Assembly (NCBI RefSeq): GCF_023078275.1
Contig: NC_062993.1
Coordinates: 9,857,252 to 9,921,251 of the forward strand
Direction: 5' to 3'
Source of the DNA: Leguminivora glycinivorella
Taxonomy: Eukaryota; Arthropoda; Insecta; Lepidoptera; Tortricidae
DNA: 64,000 bases
Within the stretch, counting starts at the first letter, position 1. The number at the start of each line of letters is the position of its first letter. The notes under the pieces were generated by a model, which saw nothing but the letters and a program-made list of their open reading frames with translations, was not told the origin of the DNA and did not search any database. Position numbers and translations under genes: made by a program. This document shows, one piece after another, positions 9,485 through 21,059 of this stretch.

Positions 9485-11493
9485 CGGACAACACCGGGCG
9501 AGTTCAAACCTATTTAGTCATGGCTAAAAGTCGCGTTGCACCTCTTCGGGTATGCCTTACTATACCTAGAATGGAATTGATGGGTTGTGTAATCCTATCA
9601 AAATTAATTGAAAAAGTTATGCATCTTTACGGTGGTCACATTCACCCCGATCAAGTGTACGCATGGTCTGACAGTTCCGTCGTGCTCGCGTGGCTTCAGT
9701 CACCCCCGCACGAATGGAAAACGTTTGTCTCGAACCGCACTAGTGAGATTTTGTCCCGTGTCCCGGCGCGCTGTTGGCGTCACGTCCCGTCAGCTGATAA
9801 CAGCGCTGACCCGGCGTCTCGCGGTCTGCTCCCCGCCGCGCTCGTACAAAATGACTTGTGGTTCCATGGTCCTACATGGCTCCAACAAAGTCGCGACTCC
9901 TGGCCTATACCAAAACCGGTGGTAAACACGAACGAGGAAAAACGCAATACACATGACTCGGCAAGTCTTAGTTATGCATGTGTGTCCACATTGCCTCCTT
10001 CCCCGGACGACGACACTCTTATAACGCGATTTTCGTCGCTAGGTAAATTAGTTCGCGTCACGGCAGTCATATTTCGTTTCTACAATAAATGCAGGAAACA
10101 TAAACAAACATTCCCAAAGTACGTCACCGTACCAGAGTACAATTTTGCATTAAATCGACTAATATTGATTACACAACAAAAAGTGTTCGAAGACGACATT
10201 AAGAGGATTTCGTCAAATAAACTTCCGTCAATTCGTTTGCGGCGTCTCACGCCCATTATAGATAGGGATGGTTTGTTACGCGTCGGCGGACGTATTCACA
10301 AATCACTTTTACCTTTTGAATCAAAACATCAATTGATTTTACCTAAAAGACATCCTCTTACAAATCTTATCATTGACGATGCGCATATAAAGGAACTACA
10401 TGCCGGTTCGCAGTGCGTGCAAAACTCGCTCTTACAGCGATACTGGATTATCTCTGGTCGTGATATTGTTCGCCTCCGCGTACATCGTTGTATCAAATGC
10501 TTCCGCGCTCGACCGACTCGCTGCCAGCCGCGCATAGGAATGTTACCCTCGGTTCGGCTACGCCCCGCACGTGTGTTTAGTAAAACGTCTTGTGACTTTT
10601 GTGGGCCATTCTACGTACGCGCTAATAAGGTTCGTAATGCAAAAATAATAAAATGTTACGTTGCAGTTTTCGTATGTATGAGCGTTAAAGCTGTACATCT
10701 TGAGTTAGTTTCCGAACTTTCCACGGAAGGTTTTTTAGCTGCGTTGCGACGTTTCACGTCCCGTCGAGGATATTGTACGGATATATATACCGATTGCGGA
10801 CGTAACTTTGTTGGTTGTAATAATTACCTTCAAGAGTTATATATTTTTTTACGTAATGATTCGGTCATGAGTGCCCTTAATCAACAAACTTTAAAACAAG
10901 GATTAACTTGGCATTTTCAACCACCTTATGCTAGTCATTTCGGTGGATTATTTGAAGCGGCTGTTAAGAGTTTCAAAACTCATTTACATCGCGTAATAGG
11001 TACACAAACGCAAACATATGATTGTATGCACACTTTGACGTGTCAAATCGAAGCTGTATCAAACAGTCGTCCGCTCTGCGTTCTAAGTTCGGACTCCGCG
11101 GATCCTTTACCTCTTACGCCGGCCCATTTCTTAATCGGTGAGCCCTTAACGGCCCTACCGGACGTTTCTCTGATAGACGAGAACCCTAATCGTCTTACAC
11201 GTTGGCGCTGGATACAGCAAGCTGTCCAGCATTTCTGGCGTCGATGGAGTCGTGAATATCTCCATCAACTGCAACAAAGTACAAAGTGGCTTCAAGACCG
11301 CGGTCCCGCCGTTCGTGAAGGTACTGTTGTTGTGGTATGCGACGACCACCTGCCGCCGCTGCAGTGGAAACTCGCGCGCGTGCATGCTGTCCATCCGGGC
11401 AGCGATCAAGTTATTCGCGTCGTAACATTGAAAAGCGGGAACACGTTGTTCAAACGACCTGTTGTGAAGGTCTGTCCCTTACCTTTAGAATAA
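9280..11493 (+). CDS. BEL/Pao RNase H, integrase and C-terminal domain
   Basis: The RNase H region shows FADASKIAYAACVY, RMELMGC and WSDSSVVLAWL. An HHCC zinc-binding integrase N-domain follows (DDAHIKELHAG ... HRCIKCFR). The catalytic core has VKAVHLELVSELSTEGF, TDCGRNFVG and GGLFEAAVKSF, giving the D,D,E residues. The C-terminal HFWRRWSREYLHQLQ region is the DUF5641-like module found in BEL/Pao integrases. The first dozen or so residues precede the frame switch and are probably not authentic. A stop at 11491-11493 ends the frame 132 bp before the 3' LTR. Confidence 0.87.
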   Translation: MVSQNFLGLRTPIDIINSWTSFINELPLLSQISFPRHIFNTDDFDSIEIHGFADASKIAYAACVYIRLTDNTGRVQTYLVMAKSRVAPLRVCLTIPRMELMGCVILSKLIEKVMHLYGGHIHPDQVYAWSDSSVVLAWLQSPPHEWKTFVSNRTSEILSRVPARCWRHVPSADNSADPASRGLLPAALVQNDLWFHGPTWLQQSRDSWPIPKPVVNTNEEKRNTHDSASLSYACVSTLPPSPDDDTLITRFSSLGKLVRVTAVIFRFYNKCRKHKQTFPKYVTVPEYNFALNRLILITQQKVFEDDIKRISSNKLPSIRLRRLTPIIDRDGLLRVGGRIHKSLLPFESKHQLILPKRHPLTNLIIDDAHIKELHAGSQCVQNSLLQRYWIISGRDIVRLRVHRCIKCFRARPTRCQPRIGMLPSVRLRPARVFSKTSCDFCGPFYVRANKVRNAKIIKCYVAVFVCMSVKAVHLELVSELSTEGFLAALRRFTSRRGYCTDIYTDCGRNFVGCNNYLQELYIFLRNDSVMSALNQQTLKQGLTWHFQPPYASHFGGLFEAAVKSFKTHLHRVIGTQTQTYDCMHTLTCQIEAVSNSRPLCVLSSDSADPLPLTPAHFLIGEPLTALPDVSLIDENPNRLTRWRWIQQAVQHFWRRWSREYLHQLQQSTKWLQDRGPAVREGTVVVVCDDHLPPLQWKLARVHAVHPGSDQVIRVVTLKSGNTLFKRPVVKVCPLPLE

Positions 11494-11625
11494 ACTTATA
11501 CAATCGTTACGACTCTTAATGTTAAGTTAAATATAAGTTTCATAAAATATTTTGGTATACTTTCGTATAGTTTCTTTTTTTTATTTCTTTTAAAAGTCAC
11601 TCCGTGTCTTTTAAGGTGAGCGGCA

Positions 11626-12089
11626 TGTTCCGTCGAGGAACAGAGATTTTTAGTTTTAATTTCTTTTCTTGACATAGTTAAATAGTTATTTCATTTTCAT
11701 ACATACAAGGCAACACAATTTTGAAAGAATACTTTTTTCCATGTATATGTAGCACAGTTTTTTGGAGCTGGCAATTACAGAAGTCCCAAAGCGACTTTCC
11801 GGTGCCCCACCACGCCACCTGGCGGATATATAGAAAAAACTCTCTCTTCGACCGTGCGAGCGCCATGATCTGCGCTCCCGTTATTACGAATTAAAAAATA
11901 GTTATCGGTGCACCGGCGCGACACAAACGTGAAAATTGACATTTTAAGTGATATTCCGACCAGTGACCTAAGCTTCCGTTTATATGTGACAATCGTTTTA
12001 GTGTGAGGATTTTCCCAAAGTGTTTCCACGTGGCCCCACAAGCGCCTCTGGACAAATGTAAGTAGCCTCACCAATTAAACGCCGCTACA
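11626..12089 (+). repeat. 3' LTR of BEL/Pao element
   Basis: Same 464 bp as the 5' LTR, followed directly by the duplicated GACAG and the resumed minisatellite. The stretch just before it (AAGGTGAGCGGCA) is only weakly polypurine. Confidence 0.93.
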
Positions 12090-13085
12090 GACAGTTTTGG
12101 CAGCAAATGACAATATCATCGTTTTAACCCATAAATACCCAAAGTGTAAAGAGAAGTCATTCCGTTGTCAACACGACAGATTACACATACCATAAAGGCA
12201 ATTGACAATTTTTGACAGTTTTGATTCAAAATATCATTTTGACAGGTTTGAAATTAGACGTCAATTTGGAAGTTTTGATCAAAAATATATTTTAACAGTT
12301 CAACAGATAATCGCCAATTTGATCGTTTTAAAGCAAAATGTTAATTTGACAGTTTTGCCCCTACATTTTATTTTTACATTTTTGACCCAATGTGACATTT
12401 TGACTCTGTTGAGCCAAAATTTCAATATAACAGAATTAACACAATGTCAATTTGACAGTTTTGACTCAAAATGTGAATTTGACAGTTTTGACCAAAATGT
12501 CAATTTTAATTTTTGGACCAAAATGTCAATTTGACAGTTTTGAACTTTTGACCGAAATGTCAATTTGACAGTTTTGACCAAAATGTCAATTTGACAGTTT
12601 AGACCAAAATGTCAATTTGACAGTTTAGACAAAAATTTAAATTTGACGGTTTTGACCAAAATGTCAATTTGACACTTTTGACAGCAAATGTCAATATGAT
12701 CGTTTTAACCCAAAATGTAAATTGAAGTCATTCCGTTGTATAAGATATAGTACCTTAATGGCAAATGATAGATTTTGACAGTTTTGATTCAAAATGTCAT
12801 TTTGACAGGTTTGATCTCAGATGTTTGACAGTTTTGATCCAAATATATTTTGACAGTTTGGTCCCAAAATTTCATTCTGACAGTTATGACAGCAAATGTC
12901 AATAAGATTCGAGCCAAAATGTCAGTTTGATAGTTCTGACTCAAAATTACGTTTTGACAGTCTTGTCTTGACTCAACATGCTTTTTTTGACATTTTAGAC
13001 TCGTAATTCCAGTTTGACATTTTTTACCCAAAATCACATTTTGACAGATTATATTATGATCAAAATGACTTTTGACAATTTGTTT
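12090..13085. repeat. TTTTGACAG minisatellite, right part
   Basis: Best-preserved units around 12480-12670 have a period of 26 bp (GACCAAAATGTCAATTTGAC followed by AGTTTT). Each unit contains the near-palindrome TGTCAATTTGACA. Toward 13 kb the units decay. It is continuous with the left part once the BEL element is removed. Confidence 0.9.
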
Positions 13086-13104
13086 GTAATAATTATATAA
13101 TAAA

Positions 13105-13340
13105 GTTACTTTTCACTACAGATGGTGTTTTTTTTTACGCGCTAGCGCGAGAAGTATAAGTAGAGGAAGACTTCGAAGGGCCATGTGTACTGCAAGACGT
13201 TGTATGTATGATACACGTGCGAAAAAGGAAATTCATAACTCATGTCAACTTAAGATACTCCCTCCGGTCCTGTTTTAATTTATCGCCCCTCGTTTCGAAC
13301 TTCCTTTTCTCCGCACTTGTATCGTAAATCGTAATTATAA
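13105..13340 (-). repeat. Interspersed repeat family B, minus orientation
   Basis: Starts with CTACAGATGGTG and GCGCTAGCGCGAGAAG and includes GATACACGTGCGAAAAAGG, the reverse of the copy at 18715-18895. Confidence 0.65.
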
Positions 13341-14381
13341 AAATAAAATAATGTACAACAAAAAGCGATATAGCGGGTGGATATGAAAAATGTCATTTTG
13401 ATATATTTTGACAAATGTCAAAATAAATTATACAGATTTCGATAAATGCTTTATGCCGGCCGGGACCATAATATTCATACTAATTCGTGTTACGAGTAAC
13501 AAGGCACGCTAATTTTTAATGGAATTATTTTTTGCCTGAAATAATTTATATCTGGGAAACATAAATATTATTTAGTTAAAATGCTACTCTAATACCGAAC
13601 ACAACAGGCTTTGAATTAAATAGCTTCATTTGGGCGCACAGTTTAAATAAACTTGCGTTTTATACGCAACGCGTCGTTTGTCGATTGCCGAGAGAGGTCA
13701 TTGCCCTTCCCCGCTGCCGCGCTGATACCTACACTACCCGCGCCGCGTGGATTGCGCCCGCTTGACTCGATCGTACGCAAATAAAATTAATATTAATATC
13801 GTATTATTTAGGGAGCAATTGATTAAACTTGCACAAATTCATGTATCTTATTTATCATGTCTTTTAAGTTGATGAGATGTGAACTCTAGTAACTCTAATA
13901 TTTTTTTGTAATGTTAAGAATACATTTTAGCTAAATTATTGCAATTTTAATAAAGCAATTGTTTAAGACAGCACAATATCAGTTTATTGGCATATTTTAA
14001 GGAGTCAACGCGACGTTTCTTATTTTTTTTAACATGAATATTTTTTTGTATCTGTTTCACTAGGTATGACATAATACCATATCGCAATTGACAAAATTTG
14101 CACAAACTACTTATACATGTTAAAAATATCATTCTAAATCCAACACAGTTACATGTTTTATCTCGAATATTTTTTTGAGCAAATTAGGTCAAAACAAAAA
14201 TTATAACGACAATTTACCAAATTACTGAAAAAGCAACTTAGGTACTTTGCACAAAACGAAATGTAAAATGTATAAATTAACAATGTATCTATTAACGAAA
14301 ACAGAATCGACTTTAATATTATTTTAACTTAGGGCTCAAAATATAGCCAGCGCCGCAGGACTACTGGTACATTTCACCTTA
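13341..14381. other. No gene seen
   Basis: AT-rich sequence with one GC-richer block near 13680-13770. I saw no coding region and no copy of another segment. Confidence 0.35.
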
Positions 14382-14572
14382 GTGCGTTTTCAGATTATCC
14401 GATCCGATATCGGATGTCGGAAGGATTTAAAAGGCAAAAATCAAAGATGGCGGCTTCAATGTATGGGATAGCGGATGGAAGGATTTCAATGGAAAAAATC
14501 CAAGATGGCGCCTGTAATGTATGGGATATCGGTCCTACATCCGATATCGGATCGGATAATGTGAAAACGCAC
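14382..14572. mobile_element. MITE family D, longest copy
   Basis: Inverted ends GTGCGTTTTCAGATTATCCG and CGGATAATGTGAAAACGCAC with internal ATCCGATATCGGAT palindromes; 191 bp. It contains an internal partial duplication (AAGATGGCG blocks). Other copies are at 26972-27078, 27510-27648 and 60214-60346; the last has a clean TTA duplication, pointing to a PIF/Harbinger-type source. Confidence 0.8.
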
Positions 14573-14799
14573 CGACGTTTTATAAATTCACAGCAGTTTT
14601 ATCTGTCCATCTTCACACTCTGTGACCTGTGGAAGACATATTATATTTAGTGTCGGCTATCGTCTGCAAGAACACACTTCATTTATCACATCGCTGCGCT
14701 TTCCATCAAACTTTTACTGTTTATTAACTTACCTACCTACCGCTTAAAAATACTTTGAAAGTGTAGCAGTAAAAATAGTACATTAATACGATACAAGTG

Positions 14800-14877
14800 C
14801 GAAAAATCGGCCAAGTGCGAGTCGGACTCGCCCACCGAGGGTTCCGTACCTACAAAACTATTAGGTACTTTTACGTT
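14800..14877 (+). repeat. Terminal fragment of TIR element family E
   Basis: TCGGCCAAGTGCGAGTCGGA and AGGGTTCCGTACC match the ends of the element at 17180-18360. Confidence 0.7.
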
Positions 14878-15094
14878 ACTCACATAAGTCTAAAGACTGG
14901 GCTAGGCTAGAAGTATAGGTTCTCTAATGAGCATAATTGTGTTTAGTGCCACCTCTCGACGAATTCGCGAACTAATTAGCACAGCTTGCGTGAGGTCTTT
15001 TATAATGTTAACCAAATTCAACATTTTTTATTTTATTTTAAAGAAGGTGTTTTATGTAAAATTTTGTAGCTATAAACTTTAACACCTTTATTCA

Positions 15095-15215
15095 TAAACA
15101 TACACTAAAGTTATCCAGCCGATAAAGTTCGTTTGTCCCTTTCTGTCACACCAATACGTCGGAAAGGCAACCGAACTTTATCGGCTTGATAACTTAGTGT
15201 ACGTTTATGAATAAC
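15095..15215. mobile_element. Foldback MITE
   Basis: Left arm TATTCATAAACATACACTAA and GCCGATAAAGTTCG pair with CGAACTTTATCGGC and TTAGTGTACGTTTATGAATA on the right, around a loop of about 30 bp. Confidence 0.75.
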
Positions 15216-15639
15216 GGGGTGAGTATTACCGTACTGTAAAAATGTAATGTATACGGATTAATGAATTTAATATAGATAGGTAATTATTGATATGTGGCAA
15301 AACGAAGGATATTGTTTACACCTTCGCAATAAGTATCTAATGATATTTTTTTAATTTACCATGTTACTTCACGTACCTACTTAGGTACTTATTTTAAAAA
15401 CTCTACAAATGTCTATTGAGTTTCTGTCGCAGACCACCATGTGGCTTCTGCATATTCTGCGCTGTGATAGAGTTGCCATAGTAGGTATGTATATATTGTA
15501 TAATTAGGCAATAAGAGGCAAAAAACATATTGTGCTAAAATATTTAAAATACCTACAGTCATTTCCGAAACGTGTGAATTCATGTCAATACTTTCTTTTA
15601 TCAGTATTACACGGAGTAGGTAAACGTTTCATGGCAGCG
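15216..15639. other. No gene seen
   Basis: AT-rich, without a recognisable repeat or coding region. Confidence 0.35.
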
Positions 15640-16240
15640 GCAGCGCAAACTGCAGAGAGCGCACGTGGACACCGGCGCGGCGCCACAGAATATATAATAG
15701 CACAAGTAAAGAAGGCCCACTGCTTTGATGTTTCCGAAATGCCGCCTTTTTAAATACCTACAACATTCTTACAAAGAAACAAGCCGCACGTGCGCGGCGT
15801 CCGGTGATAGGGTTACCAATGGATCCAAACGAATTCATACTCACATTAAATGTTATATTATTATATTCAAGTCTTGAGTACTTTCTAGGTATATACGCTG
15901 TATTTATATATTTTTGTTCAAGGTTCCAACATCACAAGCCTTATTGAACTTTTCCGTGGGACTTAATCAGTAGTAGATCTGTATAAGAATATCTTTTGGT
16001 ATTTATTTTATTCAATATGTCTATTTAATTAAGTATTATTAGCCATTCCACCCGCGGACATCGCTTAAAAAACCTCGTGACGTAAAGTAACAATAGAAAG
16101 TGCGAACGTGCATTCCGTAAGAATGTGCGCCACCCCTGAGTAGGCCGCGAACTCGCGGCCACAGCTCGCGGCCGCCAGGATATACTTGTAGCGCGGCGAT
16201 AGGATAGCGGAGTGAGCCGCCCCTGGCGGCGCCAGCGGAG
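15640..16240. repeat. Interspersed repeat family F
   Basis: Blocks CCACAGAATATATAATAG, GGCCGCGAACTCGCG and TTGTAGCGCGGCGATAG recur in the same order at 26330-26580, so both are diverged copies of one repeat. The GC-rich half is unlike its AT-rich surroundings. No coding region recognised. Confidence 0.65.
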
Positions 16241-17179
16241 GCGTCTGTGTGCGTGAGCTAGGTATGCATACAACTACAACTGCTGTAGGCACCGCCCCCC
16301 CCTCAGCGCGTCCTCTGCGGCGCGGCGATAATCACCTAGCCCTAAGGCCCTGGTTTCTCTGGCCCGTCACACGCGCCCGGCGGCGTTTGGATGTGAGCCG
16401 CATGTGCCGCTGTGCCACACGCTGTCGGTCGCGGGTGCGAATACCTACTTTAATTGCCCTTGAAAAAAATCATAAGTTATTATTGTATGAAAATATCGAT
16501 TACAACTCGTGTTAGAACTGTGTAGTATTCTTAAGTATAACGTGAAATAAATTTAACATTTCTCTTTTATATATTACAAACAGAATATAATCACAATTAC
16601 TATACTTCATTACCTACATGTCAAGTCTGTGCGATTATGATGCGATTAATCTATGATTTCGTTCAACAAAATGGCAGCGATAGCTTCGCGTTTGAGGAGC
16701 GCGTCCCTTCATTGAAATAATTACTTAAATAAAGATCGATTAACATAGCGTGTATACTAACCGATTAAATGTGACACGTCAATTTTATTCGATTTTCTCG
16801 TATGGCTTAAACAGCATCTTGTTGCGCAGGAAGGCATTTTTACATTTTATTTGTGTGCAGGCAGAAACATAAGTCCAATGGACTTATGTTTGTAGCGCAA
16901 AGGTTTTGCTCACAGTGTCTTCTCTAGTATTACCTCAATGAGTTCATCATTATCTTTAGTGAAGTCAGTCATTTTCCATATCAAGACGCCACCCGCCGTC
17001 CGTTGCTATTGTACAAAACGAATACAGACCATCGCGTGCGGCGTGTGACCTTCGCACGTCGAACCACCCGCCGCCGGCGACGTTTCAAAGAAACCACCCT
17101 CAAACATTTCCGAACAAAACATTCGAACGTCGTTAGTCGCGGACCCGCGTAAAAAACCACAACACGTTCTATGAACATT
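16241..17179. other. GC-rich block then AT-rich sequence, no gene seen
   Basis: 16241-16440 is GC-rich with short chance frames. At 16864-16890 there is a small palindrome with 12-bp arms (AAACATAAGTCC). Another GC-rich block lies at 16985-17110. None gives a recognisable protein. Confidence 0.35.
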
Positions 17180-18360
17180 GGTCAAGTGCGAGTCGGTTTT
17201 CGACTTTTCCATGCAAAGAACTCATGAGCGCCTAAACGACTGTGATGGCAAAGTTAACTTTTCGCACTTTCAAGACTTTACGTATATATCTCGGAAACGA
17301 TAAGAGATAGAGCAAAATGGACTTCAGATTTGGGCTGTCGTTGGCACAAATTCTATGTTTTCGTCAACAGAGACCTTTTTTTGGACCGATTTGAACAAAA
17401 TTTTGCTCAGTCCACTTACAAACGGGCTTAAGCGCCTCCTTTTTAGTAGGAACTTAAGTCATTTTGGCAAATGAAAAAAAAAAATTGAACAATTTCTAAA
17501 AAGAAAAAGACAGAAATGAATTTCTTTCTACCTGTCCATCACGCTTACAAAATTTTAAGACGTTTAGTAACTGCTTGCAGCGTCAGTGAGTGAAAATCTT
17601 AATTTGAGTTTTTTTCTCGTAAGTCCGACTTACGCTTGACTGTAGATTTCTAATAGGTTTTCCTGTAATCTACAGGTAGAGGGCTATCTCGTGTATTTTT
17701 TTGAAAATTTTACGCTAAGTAGTTTCGGAGATAAGGGGGGGGGAATGGTCATTTTTTTAGGGTTCCGTAGCCAAAATGGCAAAAACGGAACCCTTATAGT
17801 TTCGTCATGTCCGTCTGTCCGTCTGTCCGTCTGTCCGTCTGTCCGTCTGTCACAGCCGATTTACTCGGAAACTATAAGTACTACAGTGATGAAATTTGAT
17901 GGGAATATGTGTTGTATGAACCGCTACAAAATTATGACACTAAATAGTAAAAAAAAGAATTGGGGGTGGGGCCCCCATACATGTAACTGAGGGATGAAAA
18001 TTTTTTTTTCGATGTACATACCCGTGTGGGGTATCAATGGAAAGGTCTTTTAAAATGATATAAAGTTTTCTAAAAAACATTTTTCTTAAAGTGAACGGTT
18101 TTTGAGATATCAGCTCTCAAAGTCGTAAAAAGTATGTCCCCCCCCCCTCTATTTTTATAACTACGGGGTATAAAATTCTAAAAAAAATAGAGGTGATGCA
18201 TGCTAATTAACTCTTTCAACGATTTTTGGTTTGATCAAAGTATCTCTTATAGTTTTTGAGATAGGTTGATTTAACTGTAATTTTGGTTAAGTTATTGGTT
18301 TATTATATTTGCTGCTACGGAACCCTTTGTGCGCGAGCCCGACTCGCACTTGGCCGGTTT
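17180..18360. mobile_element. Non-autonomous TIR element, family E
   Basis: The ends are inverted: GGTCAAGTGCGAGTCGG on the left and CCGACTCGCACTTGGCC on the right. Inside are AGGGTTCCGTAGCCAAAATG and a GTCCGTCT tandem (17811-17850), which I recognise as a very common lepidopteran repeat. No transposase frame. Confidence 0.75.
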
Positions 18361-18368
18361 TTTTTTGT

Positions 18369-18712
18369 CTATTTTCTTAAATTACTTCTAAAGTACCAAA
18401 ATTAAAAATTAAAAAAATATATGTTTCAAATGCTCATAAAATGCTCTTTCATTTGATATATAACACAATATAGTTTTAATAACTTTGATTTTTAATTTTC
18501 AAGTTTACCCCCCAAAAGTGACCCCTATGATTAAATTTCATTTAATTAAATTACATGTCCGTCTTTGGGCCACAGGTTTACATATGTGTACCAAATTTCA
18601 AGTAAATCGGTCCAGTAGTTTCGGAGAAATCGGCTGTAACAGAGGGACAGACAGACACACGAGTGATCCTATAAGGGTTCCGTTTTTCCTCTTTGAGGTA
18701 CGGAACCCTAAA
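18369..18712. repeat. Adjoining fragment of a GGGTTCCGT-type element
   Basis: Ends with GGACAGACAGACAC and GTACGGAACCCTAAAAAG, the inverted counterpart of the GGGTTCCGTAGCC block in family E. It probably represents another copy or a second half of that family. Confidence 0.55.
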
Positions 18713-18714
18713 AA

Positions 18715-18895
18715 GGAAGTTCGACCGAAGGGACTGTTATAAATCGACACGAGTTACGAAGTTCCTTTTCGCACGTGTATCGTACGACGTTTTTCACCTA
18801 CGGGTGGCCATCTGAAGTTTCGACCTGACATATAAAGAACCACTTCTCGCACTAGCGCTTAAAAAAAGCACCATCTGTACTGAAAACACTTTGAA
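18715..18895 (+). repeat. Interspersed repeat family B
   Basis: ACACGAGTTACGAAGTTCC ... GTACGACGTTTTTCACC ... AAAAGCACCATCTGTACTG; an uninterrupted copy of the sequence at 1063-1315. Confidence 0.7.
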
Positions 18896-19115
18896 CATGT
18901 ACATAGATCATAAAAGTAACATATTTACGTAACATTTAGAATGACACTCGTAGTCGTGTCAAAATAAAATATACCAAAAATTTTATTTGACAACAGTCTT
19001 AAAATAAAAACAATAATACTAATCATAAAGTAAACCTTAATCTAAAAATAAATACCTAAAGGAAACTAAAAAATATTAAAAACTAAATTAATTTTGGTAA
19101 ATAAATATTTTTTTC

Positions 19116-19540
19116 CCTCACTAGCTCGGAAACACGTATTTTGTCCTTTAATACCAGCGGGTAAAAACGCATTTTATCCACTAGTGGGTAAAGTAATTTG
19201 ACCTTGAATAAAGTCAAATTAACTGCTTTAAAATTGATAAAAGTAGGTGAATCTAGTAATAAAGATGATTTACCACCTGTGGAACTACTGGAAGCAGTGA
19301 TAAACGCATGTTTTGCGTTGTAGTTTCCTCGCTATAGTGAGGGGAAAAGTTTTGTGTTACACTCGGGTGCAAATGTATTTTACTTCTCGTGTGTTAAAAA
19401 ACTCGCAACTTCAGGATTCTATTCTCAAACCACTCGCTTCGCTCGTGGTTCAACTATAGACTCCTTTCACTTGCTCGTTTTTCAATTCCACACTCGGCGT
19501 TAAAATACAACTTTACCCCCTTGTATAACAAATAACTATT
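19116..19540 (+). repeat. Interspersed repeat family A, near-complete copy
   Basis: Nearly identical to 23118-23550. The first 225 bp or so are bounded by inverted TTTCCCTCACTA and TAGTGAGGGGAAAA; the rest includes ACTCGCTTCGCTCGTGGTTC and ends near CCCCTTGTATAACAAATAAC. Confidence 0.85.
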
Positions 19541-19774
19541 ACTTTTACTTTTTTTTAAATAACCTCCAAACCAAAATCAAATAGTTGCCTTATCAAATTC
19601 CTAATTCGGAACCGGACTCATCTCGGAAGCTGGTTCTATTTTTAAAAGTCCGTTATTTCAATGGAATTGTAAAAGCAGCTGAATGAACGTGGTCTACATT
19701 CATGCGTTGCAAGAATGGCCGGGCTATGTCTAGGTTAGAAATGAGTACATTTCAATATTATAGAATGGGAATGA
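19541..19774. other. Unmatched insert within a family A array
   Basis: Sequence separating two segments that are contiguous in the 23.1-23.9 kb copy, so it is either an insertion here or a deletion there. Confidence 0.45.
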
Positions 19775-20165
19775 ATGACAATATTTTCACCACACCAACT
19801 GGTAAAGGCTCTCTTTGCTATTCGAAAACAGATAGAAAAATTGCATTTTATCTACAAGAGTGCAAAGTAATTTCATACAAATTTTAAGCTGGCTGGTAGA
19901 TTTTACCTATAAATGATGATAGAATAAATGGATGGATTTGATTTAGTTTGATGTTTTATAGTCCGTATTTTGTTCGTGTTGGTGTGGTGAAAAATTTTGT
20001 GTTTAACTCGGTGGCAAAGTTTGTTTAACTTTCGTGCCTTGAAGAAACCCTCGCAACGTTGAACATTCCACAATATTGTAATCTTTCGCTAGGGTATCAA
20101 TTTTGGCACGTGCGGTTAAACAACAACTTTGCCCCCTTTGTAAAACAAATAACTATTAGGTACCT
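19775..20165 (+). repeat. Second segment of the family A composite
   Basis: CACCACACCAACTGGTAAAG, TCGAAAACAGATAG and the ending 'CAACTTTGCCCCC' match 23551-23890 in order. Confidence 0.65.
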
Positions 20166-20458
20166 TTTACTACAGGTAACGTCGGTAAATACAATAGATT
20201 GTGTTATAAGGGAGCAGAATTACATATTTATAGCAAGGCCGTGGCCCGTGGGTAAGTTGAATCCTGAAGCAACGCATCCTATTATTTAATCCTGAGAGTA
20301 GCGAGGCATTCTATAATATAAGCCTGAGAGTAGTGAGGAATTCATGAGTTTATCGCCTAAGGTGGATTTTTTTTTTTGCTAGACGCAAGCTTAGATTCGC
20401 AATTTAAGCAGCTTTCTTGAAATTACTTTTTTAATAACATTAAACTATCAATTTTGTC

Positions 20459-20525
20459 AAAGCGGATCCCAGGCTCCCATGAGCTGCGGCGAATGCCGGG
20501 ATAACGCAAGGATGATGATGATGAT
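20459..20525 (+). repeat. 3' end fragment of the tRNA-derived SINE
   Basis: AGCGGATCCCAGGCTCCCAT through CGGGATAACGCAAGGATG and a GATGATGATG tail; 5' truncated. Confidence 0.8.
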
Positions 20526-20814
20526 TAAACTATAAATTTTATTACAAACGAACTCAGCTCATTGTATTTTAAGAAATAATCAACACTCAAGTTTCAAGTG
20601 CGTAAAATGTACCCGTGCCGTAAAACTCATAAATCTGTAAGCGGCGCCTTAACTGCTTGGGGGGCCGTTAACTCGGCAGTTCGGGCTCAGGTGGGCCCTT
20701 AATAGCCAATAAAGACGTATGGGTCTAAAGCAAGGCAAGTTCAAGGTGAAAATGCTGACTATAGTTTTTTAAATTACTCTTATCGTATATATCTATACGA
20801 GAAGCTGTCCATAC

Positions 20815-21030
20815 GCAGGCCACGAGGGGGCCGGCGGTCTGAGACTCGACTTCTTACTCCTAGGCACGCATCGGCAGCCTTCCGGGGCAGTTATTCCTAT
20901 TCAGCGAGCCGTTGCTGGAATAATATACCTCCTCCGATCAGGAACCTGCAAAGCATTCATAGTTTCAAGTTAACTTTAAAAAAATCCATGCTTGAACACC
21001 AAATGAACGAGGAATGCCTAAGACTCTAGA
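20815..21030 (+). pseudogene. Non-LTR reverse transcriptase C-terminal remnant
   Basis: One frame reads SYSASRCWNNIPPPIRN, the pattern seen at the extreme C-terminus of CR1- or jockey-like LINE polyproteins (normally SxxxxxLWNSLP...R). 5' truncated and without a continuous long frame. Confidence 0.55.
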
Positions 21031-21059
21031 CGAGCTTCATTTAAAACACTCCACACGCT

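Larger units (their letters stand above)
5549..12089 (+). mobile_element. BEL/Pao LTR retrotransposon, full length
   Basis: A 6541-bp element with two 464-bp LTRs that start TG, end CA and appear identical, flanked by the 5-bp duplication GACAG (5544-5548 and 12090-12094). Internal order is gag with zinc knuckles, aspartic protease, reverse transcriptase, RNase H and integrase, which is the BEL/Pao order, ending in the DUF5641-like region typical of this group. Identical LTRs mean recent insertion. The coding region is nevertheless split into three overlapping frames. Most BEL elements encode one gag-pol polyprotein, so these look like breaks or assembly indels. Confidence 0.93.
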
